This document shows positions 33,908 to 45,497 of a stretch of DNA of 64,000 bases, piece by piece (position 1 is the first letter of the stretch; each line of letters begins with the position of its first letter). The DNA lies in contig NC_079415.1 in assembly GCF_026213295.1 (NCBI RefSeq), positions 21,038,847-21,102,846 on the forward strand. Direction: 5' to 3'. This DNA comes from Gadus chalcogrammus (lineage: Eukaryota > Chordata > Actinopteri > Gadiformes > Gadidae). The position numbers and the translations under genes were made by a program. The notes below the pieces were generated by a model that saw only the letters and a list, made by a program, of their open reading frames with translations, ran no database searches and had not been told where the DNA came from.

Positions 33908-34579
33908 GCTACCTCTCAGCGGTCGAAAACATGCGATACATTTCTTAAATAGGGTGTATTTAAAGTGAATTCCCTAAATGATAGAATAAGGCAGGATGGA
34001 CGTTGCTTATGCATTTTTAAATCATCATCATTCTATTTGGATTAATGGCGAACAATTCTGCATTTGGCATAGTTATTTTACAGACAATATGCAGAATCTT
34101 TTCACTTATACGCATATAGACTGCTTGATCTATCGTAAAGGTAAGAAAAATGACGCAAAAAACGCCCTCTCACGTGAACGCGCACTGAACCTAAAGCGGA
34201 AAACCTGGTTCTACTAATTGAATCTAAAGTGAGCTTCGTGGTACCATTTAACTCTGATTGCGAGTTGCGGCTCTGTCGAGCCAGGTTTTCCCAAGAAAGC
34301 CTGGGTATGTTCAGCGAGCTTCGTGGTATAGGGCACTGATGGTGGACATTGTCTTTGTATGCAATTAACTTTATACTAACCATCTCCTTAGAAGGAAAGC
34401 TGTACGGCCTCTTATTGTAAGCATGGTCCTCGTCAGAGTCCAATGGCATCTGTAAACCAACCATCATTATTGTGCCATCATGTTTAATATGCAAAGGTTT
34501 ACCACTTGAAAAAGCGATCCAGGTTGGATTTAGAATGACACAGTACCAAACTAAACCTACTGCAGGAGCCATAAAGATA

Positions 34580-34738
34580 CATGAAGTACTTAGCACTGAC
34601 CACTGTGCAGCTTGAAAGTGTTCTTTTTCGTTTCATTTTCCTGAAGACAGGTGGGACATTGTCTCGGAGGGTTGATTTTCCTTCCTCAGTAAAGTGGGCG
34701 AACTTCCTCCCATACCTGCAATTAAAACACCAGAGCAT
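34580..34738 (-). pseudogene. Element X coding remnant, exon-like
   Basis: On the minus strand, after a TTTTAATTGCAG acceptor the sequence reads GRKFAHFTEEGKSTLRDNVP, then PVFRKMKRKRTLSSC, with a further open stretch. The inverted partner arm (39595-39632 continued at 44725) preserves the same residues with few changes, which suggests real coding origin. No domain is recognised. Another open stretch at about 34102-34500 (minus) reads KPLHIKHDGTIMMVG and FPSKEMVSIKLIAYKDNVHH. Confidence 0.45.
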
Positions 34739-35910
34739 TACATTTATTACCAGGTCTTATCGCAAATTCCTCTTGATAATACATAAATAAATACATATTA
34801 TGTTTGTAGCACCGCGGCATACCCTTCCAACCCAAGGTTTTCCACCAGGACAACACACCACCACCGTCTCAGGAAAAGACATGTCATGCTAAAGAATGAT
34901 GTTAGTCAAAATGCATTCATTTCCTTATAGTATATTTACGGATTCTGTGTTTCATAATAAAAACAGCTAGTGTTGTGATAACCCTGCTTAGTGCATACAC
35001 TCTGAATACTCACTATTTTTAAGTAAGCATGATTTCATTCAATTTGGATATGTTTTATTATAGTTTGGGAAGTAACTCACCATCTGCAGCCTACACATTG
35101 GCCCTTAGGCAGTACTCTCAGTAACTGCTACATCCTTAAGACCCACCTCTTCTCTTTGGCATGTATTTTAAGCTGAGCTCGACACCTTGACTCTAAATTC
35201 TACTATGTTATCTTTTCTTCCTATGTTTGTTATTTATTGTTTATTATTTGATCTGATATTATTAAAATTGACTTGACTTAATACTTACAATACTGAAGTC
35301 AAAAGTAGCCTCTGTGGCAAAATACCAGGCGTACTGTAATGAGAGACACGTGAAAAAATATTTAACATGAGACAGCTTTGTCATTACTGAGAAAGTACTC
35401 ACACAATGAAATGTGAAGGGGTGATGCCAAAATAAAGTTATCTGAGGCTTCCTATGCACACTTGAATTTTAATGTACAAATTCTTTGAAAATGCAATGAA
35501 ATGAGAACACCTATTTCATGGGGTACCTTAATATCAGTATTTAGAGGAGAAATTATAGAATTTTCTTCGTATAAGAAGAAAGAAAGTAATAAAATAAATG
35601 AAGATCAGCTAAACAAATTGAAAGAACAAGTACGGAAATAAAAATTAAAAATAAAGAAGTTTTCATAGAAACATATTTTTTTGAGTTGTTTGTTAGAGAG
35701 CAATAAATATTCATATATCGGATGATACAACCTTCTCCTAGAACATAATTATGTCTATAACCTGAACTTTTACAGGGTGAATGTGTGATGAAACAGGATG
35801 GATATAAATACACATACATTGATTTTTAATATGCAGGACACTACACTTTAGGGGAACAGGGACCATTCAAAATGTAAATTAAAAAAATGTTATCAAATAG
35901 ATGGACCTAC

Positions 35911-36049
35911 CACAATACTTCACAACGGACCGCTGACGCGTCTGCAAATGAGCAGTGAGCTCAGGGTACCCCCCTGTCTTGTGGTATAACGGACACTGGA
36001 AATTATCCATGTCCAGTCTGGTGAGCTCCGGGCATGCACCATCTTTAGT
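35911..36049 (-). pseudogene. Element X exon-like segment with CPLYHKT motif
   Basis: On the minus strand a TATAG acceptor and a G|GTAGGT donor bound 139 bases reading KDGACPELTRLDMDNFQCPL, then YHKTGGYPELTAHLQTRQRS. The frame is open from end to end. It resembles a zinc-binding segment but only one Cys and one His are clearly placed. It lies in the part of copy 1 that the inverted copy has lost. Function unknown. Confidence 0.45.
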
Positions 36050-36866
36050 CTATAGCAGAAGTTATGTAATTAATATTGAATTAAATTGATATTGGAAAAT
36101 TCCTAAGGCACTAACAAGAGAGATTTAAAAAAAGCCTTCCTGTTAGCTGTTTTAAAAATACAACATTTTACTACAAAGTTTGTTTATTCAACATTTTCTG
36201 GTATAAATCTGCCTAGAGACTGCCTCTACAGACAGTAGAGGCAGTCCTTCTGATTTTTTCAGATGGCCAATGGTGTTTATGTGCCTTATTACATAATTGC
36301 TCAGCATACTATACATAGTAGTTCGTATTAAGTGTCCCCGTTGTTAGGATTCTTATTCTTAAATCCATTGTTCATATTATTAACACGTGTCATTCATTTC
36401 CACGCTGATGTCAACTTAATTTGAATGAATCAAAGTGCGGGAGGCAAAAAAAACAACAGCTAAGGTAAACGGGTAATGTAGTAAGGTAAATGTAGTAAGG
36501 CTAATGTAGTAGGCTAAGGTAAATGGGTAATGTAGTCAAGATCTTGAGAAAGCCTAAAAAGAAAGTAATTTACAGTCCAGTGAAATTTTTCTTACCTCCA
36601 TTGTTAATTTCGACTGAATACCAGCGGCGGCCATATTAGTTCAGTAGCGTTACGCACGGGCACGAGCTATGGGCGTATTTGGCAGAGCAATGGGCGTGTC
36701 TGGCAGAGCAATGGGCGTGTTTGGCAAGTGGCTCCGGCTGCAGATAGACTCTACTCGCATTTTTAAGACTTTTGAAGGACTGATTAAATACATTTTAATA
36801 CCAATACCATTTAAGGTATTATTTTAAGCATGGTCCCTGTTCCCCTGAAGTGTAATGTCCTGCATA

Positions 36867-38128
36867 TTGGTGTCCCTCAAGGCTCTGTACTGGGGCCTCT
36901 TCTGTTCTCCCTCTAAACCAGGTCTCTGGGCTCGGTAATTGCATCACACGGCATTTCCTATCACTGCTATGCTGACGACACTCAGCTATTTCACCCTTTC
37001 CCCTCATCTGATAAAACCCTGATTGCATCACGCATATCGGAATGTCTGGCGGACGTCAGCACCTGGACAACCGCCCATCACCTGAGGCTTAACCTCAACA
37101 AAACCGAGCTCCTCCTAATCCCAGGGAAAGATTGCCCACACATGGATTTACACCGTCGAGAACATCACTGTATCTCCCTCTCCAACTGCCAGAAACCTCG
37201 GTGTGGTATTGGACAATCAGTTATCTTGCACTGCAAACATCACTGCGGTCGCCCCATTCCTGCAGATTTGCACTTTACAACATCCGCAGAATCCGGCCCT
37301 TCCTCACAAGGGAAGCAGCTCAGCTTCTAGTCCAAACACTGGTCATCTCCCGCCTCGACTACTGCAACTCACTCCTGGCTGGACTTCCTGCCTCTGCGTT
37401 TAACCTTTGCAGCGCATCCAGAATGCGGCAGCGCGCCTCGTGTTCAACCTACCGAAATTCTCCCATGTGACCCCCCTCTTCCAGGACCTCCACTGGCTCC
37501 CTGTAGTAGCTCGCATCAAATTTAAGACAATGGTACTGGCATACAAGGCAGTCGATGGAACTGCCCCTGCCTACCTCCAAGCATTGCTAAAGCCCAGCTC
37601 GATCCCTCCGCTCAACTACCTCAGCTGGACGTCTGGAACCGCCATCGCTAAGAGCTAGCAAAGGCCGTTCAGCAAAGTCACAATTTTTCTCGGTTTTGGG
37701 ACCTCAGTGGTGGAACGAGCTCCCTGCAGCTCTCAGGACCGCAGAGTCGCTCACTATCTTCCGAAAAAGACTCAAGACTCACCTATTCAGAGTCCACCTC
37801 GACACTGCATAGCCACCCCCCCCCTTCTGGCCACCATTGTACACTGTATTGTATTGTATTGTATTATATTGTATTGTATTGTACTGTATTGTATTGCATT
37901 GTATTATAGTACTTAACTGTGTAGCAACTGCAGTAATTGCTATCATGGCTGTAACACGGGGAATTGATTAGCCTAGCAATTGTGGTACTTGCACTTGGTT
38001 CTATGAACATCCTTTCTGTACCGACAGCGATATATTGATGCACTTCTTATGACAAATGTACTTATTGTAAGACGCTTTGGTTAAAAGCGTCTGCTAAATG
38101 CCCTAAATGTTAATGTAAATGTAAATAT
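36867..38128 (+). mobile_element. 5'-truncated CR1/L2-type LINE, about 1.26 kb
   Basis: It begins directly at the reverse transcriptase motif GVPQGSVLGPLLFS, continues through LRLNLNKTELLLIPG and a C-terminal part with ARLVFNLPKFSHVTPLFQDL and HWLPV, and ends GTCTGCTAAATG followed by TAAATG repeats. The opposite arm gives the uninterrupted site GCATATTAAAAATC. A GTATT/GTATA run lies at 37850-37915. Frameshifts and stops are present. Confidence 0.85.
37207..37658 (+). pseudogene. LINE reverse transcriptase C-terminal fragment
   Basis: Blocks in different frames read SFLQICTLQHPQNP and then MQRIQNAAARLVFNLPKFSH, VARIKFKTMVLAYKAVDGTA and PAYLQALLKP, the conserved post-RT region of CR1/L2 proteins. 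It is disrupted by frame changes and belongs to the LINE entry above. Confidence 0.75.
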
Positions 38129-38727
38129 TAAAAATCAATGTATGTGTATTTATGTCCATCCTGTTTCATCACACATTCACCCTGTAAATTGTAAAAGATC
38201 AGGTTATAGACATGATTATTAAGTTCTAGGAGAAGGTTGTATCATCCAATATATGAATATGTATTGCTCTCTAACAAACAACTCCAAAAAATATTTGGTA
38301 TGTTTCTATGAAAACTTCTTAATTTTTATTTCCGTACTTGTTCTTTCAATTTGTTTTGCTGATCTTCATTTCTTTTATTACTTTCTTTCTTCTTATACGA
38401 AGAAAATTCTATAATTTCTACTGATTTTAAGGTATCCCATGAAATGGGTGTTCTCATTTCATTGCATTTTCAAAGAATTTATACATTAAAATTCAAGTGT
38501 GCATAGGAAGCCTTAGATAACTTTCTTTTGGCATCACCCCTTCACATTTCATTGTGTGAGTACTTTCTCAGTAATGACAAAGCTGCCTCATGTTAAATAT
38601 TTTTCACGTGTCTCTCATTACAGTACGCCTGGTATTTTGCCACAGAGGCTACTTTTGACTTCAGTATTGTAAGTATTAAGTCAAGTAAATTTTAATAATA
38701 TCAGAGCAAATAATAACGATGTACATG

Positions 38728-39048
38728 AATGTCGTTATTATTTCGACATTCATCGAAAGGAAGAAGACTCTGACAAAGCACAGACCCAGTAACATTCCCA
38801 ATGTTACTGGGAATTTTCCTCACTCTCCACCTCATCCCCAACTCTCCACCCCAAGCTGGTTTGTAGTGAGCGTTCTGGCGCCGACTGGTTGCCGTGCATC
38901 ACCCAAGTGGGTGCTACATATTGGTGGTGGTTAGTGAGGTCCCCCCCTTTCTTTTGAGTGTTATTCTGTTTTGCTATACGCTCTGTAAGGTGACCTTGGG
39001 TGTCTTGAAAGGCGCCTCTAAATAAAATGTATTATTATTATTATTATT
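38728..39048 (+). mobile_element. LINE 3'-tail insertion with (ATT)n end
   Basis: About 320 bp, ending GGCGCCTCTAAATAAAATGT and (ATT)n, the same tail as at 18757. The opposite arm (35225-35275) lacks it and shows the joined sequence CAAATAATAAACAATAAATAAC (split here by the insert). Confidence 0.8.
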
Positions 39049-39632
39049 ATTAATAAACAATAAATAACAAACATAGGAAGAAAAAATAACATAGTAGAAT
39101 TTATAGTCAAGGTGTTGAGCTCAGCTTAAAATACATGCCAAAGAGAAGAGGTGGGTCTTAAGTATGTAGCAGTTACTGAGAGTACTGCCTTAGGGCCAAT
39201 GTGTAGGCTGCAGATGGTGAGTTACTTCCCAAACTATAATAAAACATATCCAAATTGAATGAAATCATGCTTCCTTAAAAATAGTGAGTATTCAGAGTGT
39301 ATGCACTAAGCAGGGTAAAAACAAGCAGGGTAAAAACTGTTTTTCTTATGAAACACAGAATCCGTAAATATACTATAAGGAAATGAATGCATTTTGACTA
39401 ACATCTTTCTTTAGCATGACACGTCTTTTTCTGAGATGGTGGTGGTGTGTTGTCCTGGCGGAAAACCTTGGGCTGGAAGGGTATGCTGCGGTGCTACAAA
39501 CATAATATGTATTTATTTATGTATGGAATTTGCGATTAGACCTGGTAATAAATGTAATGCTCTGGTGTTTTAATTGCAGGTATGGGAGGAAGTTCGCCCA
39601 CTTTACTGAGGAAGGAAAATCAACCCTCCGAG

Positions 39633-42600
39633 CAGGGGCGGCGCCAAACGGTTGCTTGCCGTTGCTATAGCAACTCCAAGCAATTACTCAGAAACCCCAG
39701 AGCAACCCCTGATTTTTTGTCAAACTCAAACAACATATTTGAAATAATGCCATTTTCCGTAAAATGGTATTAAATAAGTTCAACTAAACCTATGGCCGAA
39801 TGCGGTACCCGTCACCATACCGACCATTCCTGTCATATGAATCACCAGATTAAGTGCATAATCAGTGAGTAGCGTCAACATTTCAGGGCCGTGACTGGAC
39901 TGTCCTTCAAATCCAGTTCCCGAGCGTTGGGCATGCGCACACTCTGTAAGTGACATGAACAGATTAAAAAAAAACATTCACACAATTAACACAAACTATC
40001 CCCAGCAATATGTACAATATTAATTAATTAATATTTAATGTACATGAAACAATAATTTCATTAATAGCATAGTCTTACGAAAAATAAATAACATTTCAAA
40101 TATGCGGACATCTCGCGGCGAGATTATCAGTCAGAGATGTTCGTTGCCGGCTCGTTGGCGCTTAAAAAATATGGACAAGTTTTTACTATTTCGAAAGAAA
40201 TCCTCAGCCTCGCGATGGCGAGGCTGAGGATGGGCTCGTTAATAGCCAGACTTGTGTTGGACTTGGCAGTTGTTCGGAGGGGGGTTATGCTGAGGAGCAG
40301 CCCAGACCAATTGTACAAGCTAGCCCAGCTAGCTCTACCAGTGGCAGTGCACTACCACCAGAGGATCTAAGCCAGACTCCGGGTGACGACCTACGTCGTC
40401 CTGTGCTGGGATCATATCCAAAGAAAAAATACAGCTCTCAGATGCGCGCCTTTAACCCAGGATGGTATCAACAATATCCGTGGGTTGAGTATTCAACAAT
40501 CAAAGATTCTATGTATTGTTACGCATGCAGGCACTTCGGGCGGAGTGGTGCAGGAGTCCACCAGGAAACAGCCTTTACCGTGAATGGGTTCAGCACATGG
40601 GTGAAGGCACAGAAAACACTCCAAACCCACAATGTGTCCACTGTGCACAGGTATGCTATGGCGGCATGGGCGGAATTTAAAACCAGGAGAGATGCTGGCT
40701 CCAGGATCTGCAATGCGCTGGACGAGGGCCATTCTAAGGCAGTGAGAGAGAACAGAGAGTATATGAAGGCTATTGTCGAGGCCCTGCGTTACACCGCTTG
40801 TCAAGGGATCGCTCTACGCGGACATCGGGAGGGAGAAGAGTCCTCAAACAGAGGTAATTTTTTGGAATTTCTCCATTCAGTCAGAAAGTTCAACACCACT
40901 GTGGCTGAGAAAATGGCAAATTGTGCACAGAACGCCAAATACACTCATCACACCGTCCAGGACGAAGTAATCGCATTAATGGCCAAAATGTTACGAGACC
41001 AAATCAGTAGTGATGTGCGAGACGCAGGGATGTTTGCGCTTCTGGTGGATGAGAGTAGGGATGTTAGTAAGAAGGAACAGGTGTCAGTAGTGGTCCGCTA
41101 CTTGTGAGGGGATGGAGTCCGTGAGGACTTCCTTCACTTCACACCAGCAGATGGTTTGGACGCTGAATCATTGCTAGCTCTAATCAAAAATACACTAACT
41201 AAGTGCAACATCAATTACGAACAGTGCATAGCCCAGTGCTACGACGGCGCCGCCGTTATGTCTGGTGCCAACAGCGGTGTGCAGAGCGATTCCGAAGAGA
41301 GGTCCCCCAGGCTCTCTACGTACACTGCCATGCACACAGGTTAAATTTGTTTTAACAGACTGTGTAGGCAAAATACAAACAGCTGCAGATTTTTTTGAAT
41401 TTGTGCAAATCCTGCACAATTTTTTTGCCAGTTCTATTGTGCACAATGTGTTTCTGCAGAAACAAAAAGAATTGGAGCCCTTAAGCCACCGCTGGAATTG
41501 AAATCTCTATCTGAGAAGAGGTGGGCGTGCCAATATACCGCACTTCTGGCAATTAAAAAAACCCTGCCTGCCATCCACGCACACTTCAAGCTGATAAGCC
41601 AGCAGGGGGCTCGATTTGAGGACAAAAGCCAAGTCCATAATGGCACTGTAGATGGGCAGTTCGTCCTGCAGCTCACTCTGTTTGAGGATGTATTTCGTAG
41701 CACCAAATTTCTGTCTGGACACACTACAGTCCCCAAATCTGGATTATTTCATCAGCTCTGGACCTGGTCGAGTCTGTCTCAGCATCCCTGTCAGAAAAGC
41801 GAAATGAGACATCGTTAGCAAGAAATTATCTGACAAAGCACAGGCCCTGTGTGCCAAGACGGGCAATCAACACCCAGCTCAGAGCGGAGCCACGTTCAAG
41901 ACAGCCTCCTGGTCATCTCCAGGAATTCATCATTGACACACAGACAGGGCAACGGCAACCACTTACCTCACTGCAAGATATCAGGAGACACTGTTACTAC
42001 AATGTCCTTGATGAACTGATCAATGAGCTGGGAAGGCGTTTTTCTGCAGAAACCTGTGGCGTTCTACAGGGGACATGTGCCCTGAACCCAAAGCACAAAT
42101 CATTTCTCAACATGACTTTGTTGTGGCCAATGGCTCAGCATTATGGGGTTACACATGACAACCTGACTGCCGAACTGCACCAGATACGCCGCCTGCTCAC
42201 AACTAAAGGACAGCAAGGACACTCTGTGGGCACTACACAAGAATTTTTGGCCCTGCTCCAGCCATACAAGGACCCCTTCTGTGACGTCAACAAACTCTTA
42301 TGCATATCTCTGACAGTCCCAGTGACATCTGCAGCTTGTGAAAGAAGCTTTTCTTGTCTCGCACGAGTCAAAAATGATTTGAGGAATAGTTCAGGAGATT
42401 CTAGAAACAGTGACCTGGCTTTACTATCCATCAACGCTGCAAGTGCAAGATCACTGGCTGCGGATGCCGATCGTTGATGCCTTTGCCGTGAACCACAACA
42501 ACAGGCGCCATTGTGCTGCTGTGATATATGGTAGAGAGACTCTTACTTCTCAGTGATTCTGATACACATTATTATGAGTGAGTGTTGTCATGAATTTGGG

Positions 42601-42636
42601 TGTACTTAAAAGTTGTGTGTGTGTGTGTGTGTGCTG

Positions 42637-42667
<31 letters not shown>

Positions 42668-44716
42668 TGTGTGTGTGTTGAGTTCCTGGCACAGTTATAC
42701 TGTATTATTAAGCAGAAATTGATGTTATAACTATGTAAGTAGTCTATTCACTTGTGGACACTTTTACACAACAATGAACACGTATCTATGTTTTATTGGG
42801 CTTTTACTAACTTACACTCTGTATGTCCTCCTTCTTCCCTCACTCACAGGAGAAATACCAAGGCGGATGTGCATTTCGCCAAGACTGTGTCCTATCTTCC
42901 CACGAAGCCTCACATGTGGAATTGAGACCTTCTTGCCACCCATACCACTGACACACTCACTCACCCACTGACTGACTGACTGACTGACTGACTGACTCAC
43001 TGACTCACTGACTCACTGACTCACACTTACTGTGGCATGGACACTTACTGTGACATATTTTTCTGACATGATTGAAAAGAGTTGCACTACTTTACTGTAG
43101 TATTTGGTAACAACATGGAAGTGTTTTTTTGTATTACATAGTTTAGTGTTAAAAAAAAAAAAGTGTGTTCTCACTAAATCCACTCACATCTTCATCAATA
43201 AAAAAGCACATGCAATGTGTTGCCTTATGGGGGGATTGCTGATATTAAACCGGTATGAAATGAGTTTGTCTATGTAATGAGGAAGTGCACATAGTATGGC
43301 AATTCATTTTAGAGAATTGTTTACAGTCAGTGTTTTTAACAAGTGTGCTTAAGAACTGAAATTGGAGTGTTAAGAATGAATTGTGTTTGATATTCAGTGA
43401 CATTGGTGTTAACAGTCAAGGAAAACTATGCCATATATTAAGTTGTTTCTCAACAGGGGGGGGGCATTAGTCCATTTTATTTTCTAATACCAATGGAAAT
43501 GTAATGTAATGTGTGTAGTTGGTGTTTTAACTCCAGGATCTGATGCGCCCTAATCCTAGTCTACTCGCGAGATCTTCCTAACACGTCCCTATTTTCCATT
43601 CTTGGTTTCCGTTGATACCACGATTTGCTGTCTTGATATATAATTTGTTGTAATCCGGTACTGCTTCTCTAGTTCAAATACTAGCAATTAGCATCGGCTT
43701 ATATATCATACATGACACTTTTGGCTGTCCTTTCTCCAGTGGCACGTCTGAACGCAACGTAGAAAATACTTGTAGCTAACAGTTCTGATTTATAGCAACC
43801 TACACATTGTTAGAAATGCTTGCTAGCATGGTGGTTGTGTTAAACGATGGATTTAAAGTGGAATATTCACAGACGTCCTGCCGGTCAAGTCATTTTCACC
43901 GATTTTTAAGGTAGGCCGTTTGGGTTAACTACTAGTTTTGCCCTGTCGCCGCACTATTGACTTGTGGGCACATGCTGATTTTGTTTTGACAGTAGAAATA
44001 GTATTCTAGGTTTTGGCCTCATGACAAAGGATGGGTTTATCGTAGCCTGGTATGATCCGCCCTTAATAGAAGTATTATGAAGTATAATAGTATCAACAAT
44101 AGCAACTATTGTATTAATGTTCCACATAGGCCTACATTTGAGACGTATCGCGCAACTAATGTGAATGCTTTGGAATGTACCGTGGCGACGGTGGGTCTGA
44201 GATGTGCAATTCACCACTATTGACAGGACAGCTAACCTTGTAGTTGGGGGACTGCTGACGGGCTGTTGATTGAGAGAACTATGTTGTTTGTTATATGTCG
44301 TGTGGCCGCAGTGCCACCTGGACTAGCAGTGACTAGCACCTGGACTAGCACCTGGACTGCCGCTGGGCTATTTTCATGTTGGCCTTCTTAAAGATCTTCC
44401 TCTATATTGTTCTATGTCTTTACGTCTTTATGTCTGTGCGTGTGTGAGGGAGAGGGAGAAAGATAGCGCACGTTGAACTGTCAAATGATACGATCACACT
44501 CAATCACAGTGGTGCGATTAGTCTGTGTTGTTACTGTACTGTAAACTTGCCTCGTACGGGACCGCAACCACCCCAACCCGTGCCGAAAATGTCTTCCCGG
44601 CCGTGCCTCTGCCAAATTCAGGTGTTTTGATCAAGGTTTTTTTTTTGGACCAGCAACCTCTTGAATTCATACAGCAACTGTTAAGCAACTGCAACAAATT
44701 ATTTCTGGCGCCGCCA
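39633..44716 (+). mobile_element. 5.1-kb hAT transposon with TTF-type zinc-finger transposase
   Basis: The left end CAGGGGCGGCGCCA and the complement of the right end TGGCGCCGCCA are inverted. CCTCCGAG (39625-39632) and CTTCCGAG (44717-44724) form an 8-bp duplication with one mismatch. The opposite palindrome arm near 34668 has the uninterrupted site. It carries a transposase pseudogene plus TG (42617-42681) and ACTG-type (42950-43022) repeats. The long 3' part, 43030-44716, has no recognised gene. Confidence 0.9.
40340..42477 (+). pseudogene. hAT transposase (TTF-type zinc finger, ZMYM-like) pseudogene
   Basis: The N-terminal part has FNPGWYQQYPWVEYS...MYCYACRHFG, a TTF-type zinc finger. 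The catalytic core follows: FALLVDESRDVSKKEQ (first Asp) and QCYDGAAVMSGA (second Asp), then a shifted-frame C-x-H segment near 41325. The C-terminus has LTVPVTSAACERSFSCLARV, the hAT dimerisation domain, and ends at TGA 42475-42477. Damage: TGA at 41105-41107, frameshifts near 41285, 41480-41500 and 41750-41850. About 700 residues of collinear coding remain. It would have bound the element ends and catalysed cut-and-paste movement. Confidence 0.85.
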
Positions 44717-45497
44717 CTTCCGAGACAATGTCCCACCTGTCTTCAGGAAAACAAAACTAAAAATAACACTTTCAAGCTGCACAGTGGTCAGTGCTAAGTA
44801 CTTCATGTATCTTTATGGCTCCTGCAGTAGGTTTAGTTTGGTACTGTGTCATTCTAATCCAACCTGGATCGCTTTTTCAACTGTTGTAAACCTTTGCATA
44901 TTATAAACATGATGGCGCATAATGATGTTTGGTTTACAGTATGCCATTGGACTCTGACGAGGGACATGCTTACAATAGAGGCCTTACCGCTTTCCTTCTA
45001 AGGAGATGGTTAGTATAAAGTTAATTGCATACAAAGACAATGTCCACCATCAGAGCTGTACTTATGTGTATTTTTGTATCCATTTAGGGCAGTGGATTAC
45101 CAGGACAAAGATGTCTTCAGCTTCAAAGAAGGACACATCTCTCATTTAACCAACCATTAAGTCATTTATGGGTACAGGCTTTTAATAATTAAAATACTTT
45201 GGTATGGAGCTTTTATATTCTAAGGTTTATGCCAATATTTGGAGGTGAGAACAGTGATGCTACTGCATTTAAAGTCTCTGGTGCAATCTGGCTGTCTTCA
45301 CCCTTTAGCCAATATGTATCATCACAATTGTTCGAGTTGTGGCTTACGACACCACACATCTTTGGATTATATTGGGCGCTGTCTTCAATACAATAATAAG
45401 GGTCCAAGTAACTGATTCTCTGTTGCCCACTGGTTACTTTTATTTCTTTCTAGAGAGGCAATATGTCTGAAATGTTCTTAACCATGAGATTATTTAC

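Larger units (their letters stand above)
33365..34335 (+). mobile_element. PIF/Harbinger copy B, non-autonomous, 971 bp
   Basis: The ends are as in copy A. CTG is duplicated at 33362-33364 and 34336-34338. The inverted partner arm near 45050 has the uninterrupted site GTACAGCTCTGATGG (reverse complement), proving precise insertion with a 3-bp duplication. It lacks 244 bp present in copy A. It contains the same HARBI1-like start (33587-33798) and the minus-strand tRNA-like module (33840-33907). Confidence 0.93.
32092..36748 (-). mobile_element. Unassigned DNA element X, copy 1 (left half of a large palindrome)
   Basis: The left end GTAGGTCTAACTGCAGCCGG at 32092 is matched by an inverted end ...CCGGCTGCAGATAGAC at 36748. 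Each end carries 2-3 tandem 21-bp units (core CCAAACACGCCCATTGC). Copy B of Harbinger is inserted at 33365-34335. Coding remnants are on the minus strand. 32092-35870 is repeated in inverted orientation at 36829-46318. No TSD was found, and the superfamily is unknown. Confidence 0.7.
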
